From NCBI GenBank assembly GCA_905182105.1, contig CAJJAR010000001.1, positions 342,441 to 406,440 of the forward strand: a DNA stretch of 64,000 nt. The letters run 5' to 3'. Both the position numbers and the translations under genes were made by a program. The DNA is from an uncultured Paracoccaceae bacterium. Lineage in GTDB: Bacteria > Pseudomonadota > Alphaproteobacteria > Rhodobacterales > Rhodobacteraceae. Position 1 is the stretch's first letter; every line of letters begins with the position of its first letter. Shown piece after piece: positions 21,712 to 32,142 of the stretch. The notes under the pieces were generated by a model. It made no database searches, was not told the origin of the DNA, and worked only from the letters and a program-made list of their open reading frames with translations.

Positions 21712-22926
21712 ATGCCTAAATCCCTTGAATTGTCAGCCTACCGTGCTCTTGTGCGGCGCAACCTTCCAACGAAATACACGCCCACCCAAGATCGCCCCGT
21801 TGGCGAAGTCCTGTGGTTGAATGCACCAGAAATTGGGAACGCACTGGCGATACTTAATCTTGCAAAATGGCTATGTGCTCATCGCGATGGTTTGAGCATT
21901 TTGATAACTACGAAAGACACGATCAAGTCCCCAAAACCAGAAATCATAATCGATGTGGCACCCAGTGAACACCCCCATGATGTTTCGGCATTCCTCGAAC
22001 ACTGGCATCCAACAGTCAGCCTATGGCTTTGGGGCGCATTGCAACCGAATTTGATAATAGCAACTTATGTAAAAGGCATACAGCTTATCATGGCTGATGC
22101 CGATCAAACTGGTTTTGAAAACCGCCGCGATCGCTGGTTGCCAGAAGTTGCACGTGACGTGATGGTTTGTTTTGACAGTGTTCTTGTTCGTTCAAAAGCA
22201 TCTCAAGCTCGCCTCGCAAAGTTAGTACGCAGCGGTACGCCTTTAGAGCTTAGCGGCCCAATTATGGCTGGTAACGTATCTCTGCCCTTTGCACAAAGTG
22301 ATTTCGATGACTTCTCAGCCATATTGGGGGGAAGACCCATTTGGTTTGCTGCTGCTGTTCAACCAAATGAAGTCCAAACTGTACTCGCAGCGCACCGACA
22401 CGCCCTTCGCCTCTCACATCGTCTGTTGTTGGTTTTGAACCCTGCCAGCGAAGAGCACGCTTCGGCCTGTGAGGAACAAATGAAAGAAGATGGTCTGCGC
22501 AATTCGCGTTGGGACGACGGCGAAATGCCAAATGACAATTGCCAGGTCCTACTTGCGAGCGCACAGGACGAACTGGGACTTTGGTACCGACTTGCACCAC
22601 TCTCATTCCTTGGAAGTTCTCTAGCATCTGGCCAGCATGGGCTTGACCCACTGCAGGCCACAGGTTTGGGAACTGCTATACTATACGGTCCAAATGTTCG
22701 CAATCACATGCCCAGCTACACACGACTTGCAGCTGCGGGCGCTGCGCGTATTGTCAATGACACTGCCGCGCTAGGTGTGGCTGTCGCTCAGCTAATTTCG
22801 CCTGATCACGCTGCCTCTATGGCGATGTCAGGGTGGGATGTTGTATCACAGGGCGCGGATGTGACTGACCGAATTACTGAACTGGTTACAACGGCCCTTG
22901 ATGCTGTCGAAGAAGGAACCAATTGA
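21712..22926 (+). CDS. 3-deoxy-D-manno-octulosonic acid transferase (KdtA-like)
   Basis: Upstream of lpxK; glycosyltransferase features '[32 protein letters not shown]'. Confidence 0.85.
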   Translation: MPKSLELSAYRALVRRNLPTKYTPTQDRPVGEVLWLNAPEIGNALAILNLAKWLCAHRDGLSILITTKDTIKSPKPEIIIDVAPSEHPHDVSAFLEHWHPTVSLWLWGALQPNLIIATYVKGIQLIMADADQTGFENRRDRWLPEVARDVMVCFDSVLVRSKASQARLAKLVRSGTPLELSGPIMAGNVSLPFAQSDFDDFSAILGGRPIWFAAAVQPNEVQTVLAAHRHALRLSHRLLLVLNPASEEHASACEEQMKEDGLRNSRWDDGEMPNDNCQVLLASAQDELGLWYRLAPLSFLGSSLASGQHGLDPLQATGLGTAILYGPNVRNHMPSYTRLAAAGAARIVNDTAALGVAVAQLISPDHAASMAMSGWDVVSQGADVTDRITELVTTALDAVEEGTN

Positions 22927-23912
22927 TGCGCGCACCAAAATTCTGGGACCAATCATCAAGTTGGCAGGCTATAATACTTGCACCCTTAGGGCATCTTTAC
23001 GCTGCAGCGACCGCGCGACGGCTGGCCAATGGATCGCCCTTAAAGCTAAAGACCCCGGTTGTTTGCATCGGTAACATCAACGCTGGTGGTACAGGTAAAA
23101 CCCCAACCGTTATTGCGGTGACCGAACTTTTGCGTGATCTGTACCACACGCCTCATATCGTGAGCCGTGGCTATGGCGGCACGTTGGAGGGTCCTGTTCG
23201 TGTGGACCCTGCCATTCACACTGCTGATCAGGTGGGTGATGAACCTTTGCTACTAGCCGCTTTCGCTGAAGTTTGGGTTTCAAAGGATCGCGCATTGGGT
23301 GGCAAAGCCGCGCAAGACGCAGGTGCCACCGTCATCGTTCTTGACGATGGGCACCAAAACCCTGCACTTCATAAGGATCTATCTATTGTGGTCGTTGATG
23401 CCCAGCATGGGTTTGGGAATGGTCAATGCTTGCCCGCAGGTCCACTTCGCGAACCCTTAACTGAAGGATTGTCGCGCGCAGATTTATTGCTGTCCATTGG
23501 ACTGCCATCGACGCAGGAAACCTTTGCAACTTCACTACAAAATCTTCAAGTACCACATATTTCAGCAGCTTTAGAGCCGCTGATGACTGGGATGGACTGG
23601 GCTGATACCCGGGCGTTTGCCTTTGCCGGAATTGGGCATCCAGAAAAGTTCTTTGCGACCTTGCGCGGATTAGGAGCGGAAGTGGTTCACACAGAACCAT
23701 TGGATGATCATCAAAAACTGTCCACCAATTTACTTGCCCGTTTCGAAGCAGATGCACGTGTAAAAGGCGCGCAGTTAGTGACCACGGAAAAGGACGCCGT
23801 ACGTTTACCACCAGCATTTCGCATGAAGGTCATTACCTTGCCCGTTCGTTTGAAATTTGAAGATGATTGTGCGCTGCAATTAGCACTGAAGAGACTGCCG
23901 TTAGCTAAATAG
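22923..23912 (+). CDS. lpxK: Tetraacyldisaccharide 4'-kinase
   Basis: '[25 protein letters not shown]...HIVSRGYGG...GDEPLLLA...[11 protein letters not shown]'. Confidence 0.95.
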   Translation: MMRAPKFWDQSSSWQAIILAPLGHLYAAATARRLANGSPLKLKTPVVCIGNINAGGTGKTPTVIAVTELLRDLYHTPHIVSRGYGGTLEGPVRVDPAIHTADQVGDEPLLLAAFAEVWVSKDRALGGKAAQDAGATVIVLDDGHQNPALHKDLSIVVVDAQHGFGNGQCLPAGPLREPLTEGLSRADLLLSIGLPSTQETFATSLQNLQVPHISAALEPLMTGMDWADTRAFAFAGIGHPEKFFATLRGLGAEVVHTEPLDDHQKLSTNLLARFEADARVKGAQLVTTEKDAVRLPPAFRMKVITLPVRLKFEDDCALQLALKRLPLAK

Positions 23913-23929
23913 CCAGCGCGCTAGAATTA

Positions 23930-23966
23930 GAAAATGGCTGGCAAGTCAAACGACGCGCCAGCCATT
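23930..23966 (-). terminator. Terminator hairpin between convergent lpxK and dsbA-like genes
   Basis: Perfect 10-bp inverted repeat AATGGCTGGC/GCCAGCCATT, T-rich on the minus strand. Confidence 0.7.
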
Positions 23967-23978
23967 GTATTGAAAAAC

Positions 23979-24677
23979 TCACTCTAGATCAGCGTCGATA
24001 ATTTCTGACATCTCAGCAAAGCTCATGTTCGTGTGCTTCTTACCATTGATGATAAAGCTTGGGGTGCTGTCGATGTTATCTGCGCCCGCTTTTTCTTGGT
24101 ACCAAGCGATCAGGGTTTTCGCTTTATCATTGTCATTCAAGCAGACTTCAAGCGTCTCTCCATCAATACCAGCCAGACGACCAAGCTTGCGCAATTCGTC
24201 GATAATTGCCGCTGGCTCACCCGCACGTGTCCACGAAGATTGGGACTGGAACATCAAGTCAGTTAGACCGAAGAATTTCTCAGGACCCGCACAACGCGCG
24301 ATCATCGAAGCCCACAAACCGTAACGATCAAAATAGACTTCACGAAAGACAAAGTTGATCTTGTCTGTATCGATGTAGTTTTTCTTTAGGTCCTTAAATG
24401 TACCAGTATGAAAGGATGCACAATGCGGGCATGTGTATGATGCATATTCAATCACAGTAACTTTGGCATCTGGGTTACCAATCATCATGTCAGGAATAGT
24501 TGATGTATCGACTTCAGCATCACCATCAGAATTGTCTGCAACTTCAGTTGCGACAGCTTCTGCCGGTGCTGTCAATTCCGCAGATTGAGCTGCGGTGCTT
24601 GAGGGTTCGTGTACAAAAATAAAGTACGCGCCAACGCCGACAAGTGCGGCAACAATCATTGGAAGAATGCGTTTCAT
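23979..24677 (-). CDS. DsbA family thiol:disulfide protein
   Basis: 'VTVIEYASYTCPHCASFH' CPHC active site, N-terminal membrane anchor. Confidence 0.9.
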   Translation of the reverse strand: MKRILPMIVAALVGVGAYFIFVHEPSSTAAQSAELTAPAEAVATEVADNSDGDAEVDTSTIPDMMIGNPDAKVTVIEYASYTCPHCASFHTGTFKDLKKNYIDTDKINFVFREVYFDRYGLWASMIARCAGPEKFFGLTDLMFQSQSSWTRAGEPAAIIDELRKLGRLAGIDGETLEVCLNDNDKAKTLIAWYQEKAGADNIDSTPSFIINGKKHTNMSFAEMSEIIDADLE

Positions 24678-24687
24678 ATCGTAATCC

Positions 24688-25218
24688 TTAGGTCTGGGTG
24701 TTTTTTTGTTTCATTACATTTGTGCCAAGTCGCTCAAGGGCTGCTCTCAGCCCCTCATCCCCGACGGCTTGGGTTGTCTCTGCTGCTCGCTTCACAATTC
24801 CTGCATCGGGAACCATTTCACTTACTGATTTGGGGCGATGAGTAAAATCAACCTGACCCTCTGCAAAACCAGTGGTCGCAGTTTGCGTGATCCGCACGCG
24901 AGCAATGGCGTTGTAGCCATACACAGAATTTACTTTGGCGCGAATTTGTTCCTTTTGCATTTCCAACATAGGTGCTTGGGCACCCGTTGTTAACAATGTT
25001 AGTGTCGCACCCATTCCGCCACGCGCGTAGCTAACCTCCACAGGTCTCGCGATTGAGGAAATATCAGGTCCAGCAATCTCTACCCAATTGGTCAGCAAAC
25101 GGCTTTGCGCAAAACCACGGCTTTCGCTTGCCGTGCGGATTCGGTTGCCCAACAACGTTGCTGTGCGTTTGAACCCTTTTGTGCTGGTGCGTCGCTGAAC
25201 CAAAGCTATGTTCCTCAC
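24688..25218 (-). CDS. DciA family (DUF721) protein
   Basis: 'LLTNWVEIAGPDISSIARPVEVS' DUF721-like; adjacent to dsbA and mutY. Confidence 0.85.
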   Translation of the reverse strand: MRNIALVQRRTSTKGFKRTATLLGNRIRTASESRGFAQSRLLTNWVEIAGPDISSIARPVEVSYARGGMGATLTLLTTGAQAPMLEMQKEQIRAKVNSVYGYNAIARVRITQTATTGFAEGQVDFTHRPKSVSEMVPDAGIVKRAAETTQAVGDEGLRAALERLGTNVMKQKNTQT

Positions 25219-25286
25219 TATCGAAACCTATAATAGCGGATCACCCCGCCCAGACCAGCGAAACAAGACAATGCGGAGTATAAAGA

Positions 25287-26327
25287 TTGCGTGACCTCAG
25301 CTCAAATTTGCTTGAATGGTACGATGTACACGCACGCCCAATGCCTTGGCGTACGCCACCTGCCGAAAAAAAGGCTGGCGTGCAGCCTGACCCTTACCGG
25401 ATTTGGTTATCAGAGGTGATGTTACAACAAACAACAGTCGCAGCCGTCAAAAATTACTTTAACAGATTCATAACCCGATGGCCTACAGTAGTGAGCCTTG
25501 CTGCCGCTGACGATGGCGACGTGATGGGAGAGTGGGCTGGCTTGGGCTATTATGCCCGTGCACGAAATCTACTGAAATGCGCTCGCGTCATCACCGATGA
25601 ACATTCGGGGATCTTTCCTGACGATCACGCAACTCTCCTAACGCTTCCAGGTATCGGTCCATATACCGCAGCCGCGATTTCCTCGATCGCCTTCGATTTA
25701 CGTCATGTTGTTGTAGACGGGAATGTAGAACGCGTAATGTCGCGCCTATACGATATTCACGCACCTTTGCCTGCCTCAAAATTGGAGCTAACAGCCAAGG
25801 CCGAACACCTAACACCTAACCAACGCACAGGTGACTACGCCCAGGCGGTTATGGATTTGGGCGCAACAATTTGCACCCCCAAGTCACCCGCGTGCGGCAT
25901 TTGTCCCTGGCATGAACCATGTAAAGCACGCAAAGCTGGAACCGCACCAGACTTACCCAAAAAGACCCCTAAAAAGCCAAAACCAATACGCCACGGAACC
26001 GTCTATTTAGGCCGCAGGTCGGATGGTGCTTGGTTGCTTGAACGCAGGCCTAACAAGGGTTTGCTAGGGGGTATGCTAGGCTGGCCTGGGTCTGATTGGA
26101 TTGATGTCACAACACCACGACCGATAGGTACACCACCAACGCCTGCCGACTGGAAGACCGAAGAAGGCGAAGTGCGTCATACATTTACCCACTTTCATCT
26201 GTTACTAACAGTCATGTCAGCGACAATAGAGAGTAATGAACAACTCTTATTCTTAGGACACAACGATTTTCGCCCTTCCGACTTACCGACAGTAATGCGC
26301 AAGGCATTTGACCTTATTCAAAAATAA
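25287..26327 (+). CDS. mutY: A/G-specific adenine glycosylase
   Basis: HhH-GPD 'LPGIGPYTAAAISSIAFD...VVDGNVERVMSRLY', FeS ligand pattern 'CTPKSPACGICPWHEPC'. Confidence 0.95.
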   Translation: MRDLSSNLLEWYDVHARPMPWRTPPAEKKAGVQPDPYRIWLSEVMLQQTTVAAVKNYFNRFITRWPTVVSLAAADDGDVMGEWAGLGYYARARNLLKCARVITDEHSGIFPDDHATLLTLPGIGPYTAAAISSIAFDLRHVVVDGNVERVMSRLYDIHAPLPASKLELTAKAEHLTPNQRTGDYAQAVMDLGATICTPKSPACGICPWHEPCKARKAGTAPDLPKKTPKKPKPIRHGTVYLGRRSDGAWLLERRPNKGLLGGMLGWPGSDWIDVTTPRPIGTPPTPADWKTEEGEVRHTFTHFHLLLTVMSATIESNEQLLFLGHNDFRPSDLPTVMRKAFDLIQK

Positions 26328-26338
26328 AGCATCCGTAG

Positions 26339-27470
26339 TCGCGCCAAAATACGTCGAACCATCCAAAAGCCCTCCCTTTTTGGTTGTCATTGGGGCTAAT
26401 CCCTTTTGCGTGGATTGGTGCACTTTGCGGCGGATGGACTGTTTTTCTGCTGCCGCTTTTAACGTGATACCTTTTCTCAGCGATCGACGTCGCCTTGGGT
26501 CTAGACGTGAAGAACATAGATTTGGATGCAACGAAAGATGATTTGTATTGGTATCGCTTAATCACAATGATTTGGGCTCATGTGCAATTCATCACTGTTT
26601 TTGCACTAATCGCCTATGTCACTGGTGCAGCGCATCTTGCCGCATGGGAAAAGGTCAGTTTGTTTTTTGGCGTTGGCGTTGGCGTTATCACGGGCACCAT
26701 TGGGATCAATTACAGCCACGAACTCATGCACCCCCAAAAAACTTGAGCGCCACATGGTGGATTTTTTATTATGCATGGTCATGTATTCTCATTTCCGCTC
26801 TGAGCACATGTTGGTTCATCACCGTTACGTCGCAACACCGCGTGATCCTGTTACTGCGCGGATGGGCGAACATTTTTATCGCTACTTTCCTCGTGTCTTG
26901 CGCAATTCCTTTATTTCGGCGCTTGGTGCAGAAGCAGCAATGATTGCACGCAAAGATTTGCCTGCGACCGACCGCGGGAACCCCTTCTGGAAATATGCAG
27001 CGCTCCAAGATGGCTTCTTGTTTCTTGCCTTAGTTCTGGGTGGATGGGCCAGTGTTGGACTGTTCCTCCTTCAAGCAGGTATTGCCATTTGGCAGCTAGA
27101 GTTGGTCAATTTCATTGAACACTACGGCCTGACCCGCAAACACATGGGTGAAGGCAAGTATGAGCATGTACAACCACGCCATTCGTGGAACGCAGCACAC
27201 AAAGCATCCAATTGGCTGTTGATAAATTTGCAGCGTCATTCAGACCACCACTACAAACCTGATCGCCGCTTTCCAGTGTTGCAGACCTACACAGAAGCTG
27301 ACGCGCCTCAATTGCCATGTGGTTATCCCATAATGACGATGGCCGCGATGTACCCGCCAATGTTCCGCCGGATCATGAACCCACGCGTACGCAAATGGCG
27401 TGAGATGTATTATCCTGAGATCACAGATTGGTCTGCTTATAACACAGCAAAAAGCCCTATGCCGCGCTAA
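26339..27470 (+). pseudogene. alkB: Alkane 1-monooxygenase (AlkB-like), disrupted by in-frame TGA and a frameshift
   Basis: Frame reads 'PFWLSLGLIPFAWIGALCGGWTVFLLPLLT*YLFSAIDVALGLDVKNIDLDATKDDLYWYRL...INYSHELMHPQKT*', then +1 frame '..LERHMVDFLLCMVMYSHFRSEHMLVHHRYVATPRDPVTAR...LVNFIEHYGL...HSDHHYKPDRRF'; membrane di-iron His motifs. Confidence 0.9.
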
Positions 27471-27490
27471 GCAATTTTACCAGTTCACAT

Positions 27491-27516
27491 AAAAAAACCC
27501 CGCCACAAGGGCGGGG
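27491..27516 (-). terminator. Rho-independent terminator of ccrM
   Basis: CCCCGCC-acaa-GGGCGGGG with T7 tract on the minus strand. Confidence 0.88.
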
Positions 27517-27600
27517 TAAAGGTGAGTGCCATTATATGCGGCCTTGGGTAAAGGCCACCGGCACCAGCGGTGTTCGTAAAACTGTGGTGTGGGTGTCAGA

Positions 27601-28740
<1,140 letters not shown>

Positions 28741-28772
28741 TCATTATTGAGCTCGTTTGTTGTCTCCAATCT

Positions 28773-28788
28773 GAGTCAAAGGTGATTC
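28773..28788. promoter_or_regulatory. Two GANTC methylation sites in the ccrM upstream region
   Basis: GAGTC at 28773-28777 and GATTC at 28784-28788, 11 bp apart, 54-69 bp upstream of the ccrM start. Confidence 0.6.
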
Positions 28789-28797
28789 GAGGTCAAT

Positions 28798-29442
28798 TTA
28801 TTTATTGAACCAATTGGTTACTATTTTTTCTTGATACAACATATTGTGTACCGGTTTGAACGAACATCTATGGTGTGAGGTTACTCCCAAACTCCGTAGC
28901 GCCTCCATGTGCTTTTTTGATCCATAACCCATGTTGGTTTCCCATCCATAACCGGGGTGCTGTTGCGCTAAATCCACTAGGACACAATCTCGACAAACTT
29001 TGGCCACAATTGAGGCCGCGGAAATCGAAATCGATCGACTGTCACCTTTGACCAAAGTCGTTGCAGGAAGCCGCAACCCACGCGGGATCATGTTGCCATC
29101 AATCAAAACATGCTCAGGTAAAACCTGTAGACCAGCAATTGCGCGCTCCATCGCTAAATGCGATGCCCGCAGGATGTTGATCTCGTCAATTTCAGCAACA
29201 GACGCATGTGCAATCGAAACATCAGCGCAATCCAATAACTGCCGGTACAAATCCAAACGCTTCTTCGCAGTCAGCTTTTTTGAATCGTTCAGGCCTTCAG
29301 GAATACATTTGGGGTCCAATACGACAGCTGCTGCAGTCACTGGTCCAGCAAGTGGGCCACGCCCAACTTCATCCACCCCAGCAACCCGACACCCTAATTC
29401 AGTCTCAAACATGAAATCTGGCAACAGCTCCCCCCTCTTCAT
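28798..29442 (-). CDS. rnhB: Ribonuclease HII
   Basis: 'RVAGVDEVGRGPLAGPVTAAAVVL...DSKKLTAKKR...LIDGN'. Confidence 0.95.
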   Translation of the reverse strand: MKRGELLPDFMFETELGCRVAGVDEVGRGPLAGPVTAAAVVLDPKCIPEGLNDSKKLTAKKRLDLYRQLLDCADVSIAHASVAEIDEINILRASHLAMERAIAGLQVLPEHVLIDGNMIPRGLRLPATTLVKGDSRSISISAASIVAKVCRDCVLVDLAQQHPGYGWETNMGYGSKKHMEALRSLGVTSHHRCSFKPVHNMLYQEKIVTNWFNK

Positions 29443-29535
29443 CTTACAAAATAAACTCTCGCCGAAGGCTCAAATTCCAAAAGGAATTTTAAACTTCATA
29501 TTGCAGCAAAGCTCCACTCTTTTGCCAGAGACCAC

Positions 29536-29566
29536 GAAAAAGGGGAAGGTGCCCGAACACCCTCTC
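29536..29566 (-). terminator. Putative terminator downstream of the 29608-30093 gene
   Basis: GGAGAGGGTG-ttcggg-CACCTTCCCC stem followed by TTTTT on the minus strand. Confidence 0.65.
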
Positions 29567-29607
29567 CACATCAGCAACAACAATGTTGTGCTAGATTAAC
29601 CCTACCT

Positions 29608-30093
29608 TTAGCGGCCGGCTAACTTATAACCCTGCTTGCGCAAGCAACGGGCACCAAAACCAAAGCGTAACCCACGATCTGTTCTTACGCGACGTTCGCA
29701 ATGTTGTGGCAAACGATGAGTGAAACCATAGTTGCGCTCAAGGCAACGTTGGCCAAAGATTCGTGCAGTTCCACGACGGGTCTCAAAGCTGCGCAAACAT
29801 TTGCTTGGCAACAGGTGTTGTAAAACACGGCGCGGCAAGGCGCGCGTCTGGACATGTTTTTTCTTTTTCTGAAACTGCTTTTTTTGCACCTTCTTCTGAG
29901 GCTGCGAATAAACCTGAACTTTAGCTTTATTATCCTTGTTGGAATCATGAATTACGGCACCAACTATTGCGATGCCAAGTAGCGCAGCCAGTGCACGACC
30001 AACGTCCTCTTGATTCGCTCGTGCAGGCGCTGCTGCAAAACCAGTGAATAAAATTGAAGTGGCAACAACAGTTGCTATAAATTTGCGGTGCAT
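29608..30093 (-). CDS. Hypothetical exported protein with basic, Cys-containing C-terminus
   Basis: Signal peptide MHRKFIATVVATSILFTGFAAAPARA, Lys-rich linker, C-terminal Cys/Arg-rich domain; start set at 30093. Confidence 0.7.
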   Translation of the reverse strand: MHRKFIATVVATSILFTGFAAAPARANQEDVGRALAALLGIAIVGAVIHDSNKDNKAKVQVYSQPQKKVQKKQFQKKKKHVQTRALPRRVLQHLLPSKCLRSFETRRGTARIFGQRCLERNYGFTHRLPQHCERRVRTDRGLRFGFGARCLRKQGYKLAGR

Positions 30094-30191
30094 GCGAGCG
30101 ATCCTTTCTATAGATACAATATTGCCGCTGAAGGTATGCGGCGGTGATGCAACCAATTTGGACTCGACCCATTCAGACAGGCAATAACACC

Positions 30192-30242
30192 GCAATGTTA
30201 TTGAATATCGGATGCCAACAACCTGCATTGTTATTGAATATC
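30192..30242. repeat. Direct repeat GCAATGTTATTGAATATC / GCATTGTTATTGAATATC
   Basis: 17/18 identical, 33 bp start-to-start, in the divergent intergenic region; an inverted CAATAAC lies at 30182-30188. Confidence 0.75.
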
Positions 30243-30269
30243 AAAGCCGACTTGCTCATGATCTGAAAC

Positions 30270-30560
30270 ATGAAACATACACTCGTATCACTTTGCACAG
30301 CAGCAAGCTTGCTTTTTGCAGCTCCTGCCTTTGCCGAAAGCTGCTACGCCGATTATAAGGCAAAGCAAGATAACCCTTTGCGCCTGCATTATGGCGTCAT
30401 CGAGATCGATGGCCCTTGCGATGCAGAATCCGCAAAATCCGAAGCAGCGTCACTCCTCCAAGCAGAGGGCTGGACCTTACTCTCTTTACTCTCCACATTC
30501 GGGGCAAATGGCCTCGCAGAAAGGAAACAGAGTGCAGGACCCTATTACCTCCGCTTCTGA
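30270..30560 (+). CDS. Small secreted hypothetical protein
   Basis: 96 aa with signal peptide MKHTLVSLCTAASLLFAAPAFA|ESCYADYKAKQDNPLRLHYGVIEI. Confidence 0.7.
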   Translation: MKHTLVSLCTAASLLFAAPAFAESCYADYKAKQDNPLRLHYGVIEIDGPCDAESAKSEAASLLQAEGWTLLSLLSTFGANGLAERKQSAGPYYLRF

Positions 30561-31236
30561 AGCGCGCAATACCGGTACTAGACTGGTTGGTTTCGGGCTT
30601 GCAGCGATTGTAATCATTTTGATGCTTGCAGCGATTTTGCTTTTTTACAATTTGCCTGATGCCAATGCTTTCAACCAACGCGTTGAAGACATATTTAGAT
30701 CCAACGATGGTCTAACCGAACAATCAGAGATTAAACTACTAGAAATACTTGCCCAATCCGGCACGGCTTTTTCCGATGTCTTATCCAGCTATCGTAGCAT
30801 CATCTTTGTGCTGCTAATCTTCGCAACAGCACTGCTGATCGCGTCACTCGTTTTCCTGGTCATGCTGGTTATCCTGAACCGTCGGATGGCACAAATTGAA
30901 CGGGCCGGTATCGAAGTGAACTCACTGCTTATCAGTCGCGAAGAAAATACTATTCATCTAAACGACATGGGATTCAAACTGACAGACGCTGCGATGGAGA
31001 CAATGTCTTTATTAGCTGAGGCTCGCATGGATGACGATGTGCTCTCGGGGTCAGAAATTGAGGGTATGATTTCAGGTCGCCCCGCATCCGACTGCGAAGA
31101 GGCCGCTGGTGCCACAAGAATCAAGCGTTTGCGCGATACACTAGGTAATCAGATAGTCAGCGAACTTCTGGTCAAAAACATCGCCCGCCGAGGTTACATG
31201 CTTGCAGTGAGCAAGGACGTCATAAAAGTCCGCTAA
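30508..31236 (+). CDS. Two-TM membrane protein with C-terminal winged-helix-like domain
   Basis: TM segments 'LVGFGLAAIVIILMLAAILLFY' and 'IIFVLLIFATALLIASLVFLVMLVIL'; C-terminus 'LTDAAMETMSLLAEA...RIKRLRDTLGNQIVSELLVKNIARRGYMLAV' resembles PhoB-type wHTH; start codon uncertain. Confidence 0.6.
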   Translation: MASQKGNRVQDPITSASEARNTGTRLVGFGLAAIVIILMLAAILLFYNLPDANAFNQRVEDIFRSNDGLTEQSEIKLLEILAQSGTAFSDVLSSYRSIIFVLLIFATALLIASLVFLVMLVILNRRMAQIERAGIEVNSLLISREENTIHLNDMGFKLTDAAMETMSLLAEARMDDDVLSGSEIEGMISGRPASDCEEAAGATRIKRLRDTLGNQIVSELLVKNIARRGYMLAVSKDVIKVR

Positions 31237-31303
31237 ATCGCTGGTCAAACCAAACTTCACAGGCTTAGGGTGTCTTAAATCAAGTCTGTGAAGGACACCA
31301 ACC

Positions 31304-32077
31304 ATGCCAGCACCTAAAAACACGTTCAAACACGCCCTCGCAAATGGTGAGACACTAATTGGGTGTTGGCTTAGCCTTGCCAATAGTTATTCAACTGAAG
31401 CAATGGGATCGACGGGTTTTGACTGGCTATTGATTGACGCAGAACATGCGCCCAATGATCTTCGCTCGCTACGCGATCAACTGATATCGCTGGATGCTAG
31501 CCCAACATCACCCGTCATACGGGTTCCAATTGGCGAAACATGGATTATCAAACAGGTTCTAGACCTTGGGGCGCAAACACTTTTGGTTCCAATGGTAGAA
31601 AGTGCAGAACAAGCTCGCGAACTTGTCCGCGCATGCCGCTATCCTCCTGAAGGAGTTCGTGGAGTCGGCTATGTCACCGCACGTGCAGCTGGTTTCGGAA
31701 CCATCCCCGACTACGGCAAAACCGCAGATGCCGAAATCTGTCTTTTGATCCAAGTTGAAAACCGTGCAGGGCTTGAAGCTTTGGATGAGATCCTTGAAGT
31801 TGATGGTATCGATGGTGTGTTTATCGGACCCGCAGACCTGTCTGCAGATCTTGGACACATGAGCGATATGATGCACCCTGAGATGCAATCAGTTATCATG
31901 TCCTCTTTGGAAAAAATTGCAGCAAGCGGCAAAGCGCCTGGAATTCTAAGTCTAGATGATGGGATGACCCAAAAGTCGCTGACAGCTGGTGCGAAGTTTG
32001 TAGCAGTTGGCGTCGACATCGTAACGCTAACCAATCACTCACGCGCCCTTTCAACCAAGTGGAAATCTAACCTTTAA
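31304..32077 (+). CDS. HpcH/HpaI family aldolase
   Basis: 'GSTGFDWLLIDAEHAPNDLRSLRDQL...VPMVESAEQARELVRACRYPPEGVRGVG...VDGIDGVFIGPADLSADLG'. Confidence 0.93.
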   Translation: MPAPKNTFKHALANGETLIGCWLSLANSYSTEAMGSTGFDWLLIDAEHAPNDLRSLRDQLISLDASPTSPVIRVPIGETWIIKQVLDLGAQTLLVPMVESAEQARELVRACRYPPEGVRGVGYVTARAAGFGTIPDYGKTADAEICLLIQVENRAGLEALDEILEVDGIDGVFIGPADLSADLGHMSDMMHPEMQSVIMSSLEKIAASGKAPGILSLDDGMTQKSLTAGAKFVAVGVDIVTLTNHSRALSTKWKSNL

Positions 32078-32142
32078 AATTCGGCGCACTGAGCTGTCTC
32101 TATTTCCCAAACAGCCCATACGCACTTAGAAAGACCTAAACC

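Noticed and set aside
26465-26467. TGA codons at expected Trp positions in alkB (26465) and DUF6478 (56959) could mean TGA=Trp recoding
   Set aside because: Many intact genes in the window end at TGA in normal places, and the same loci also carry frameshifts; ordinary TGG to TGA nonsense mutation is simpler
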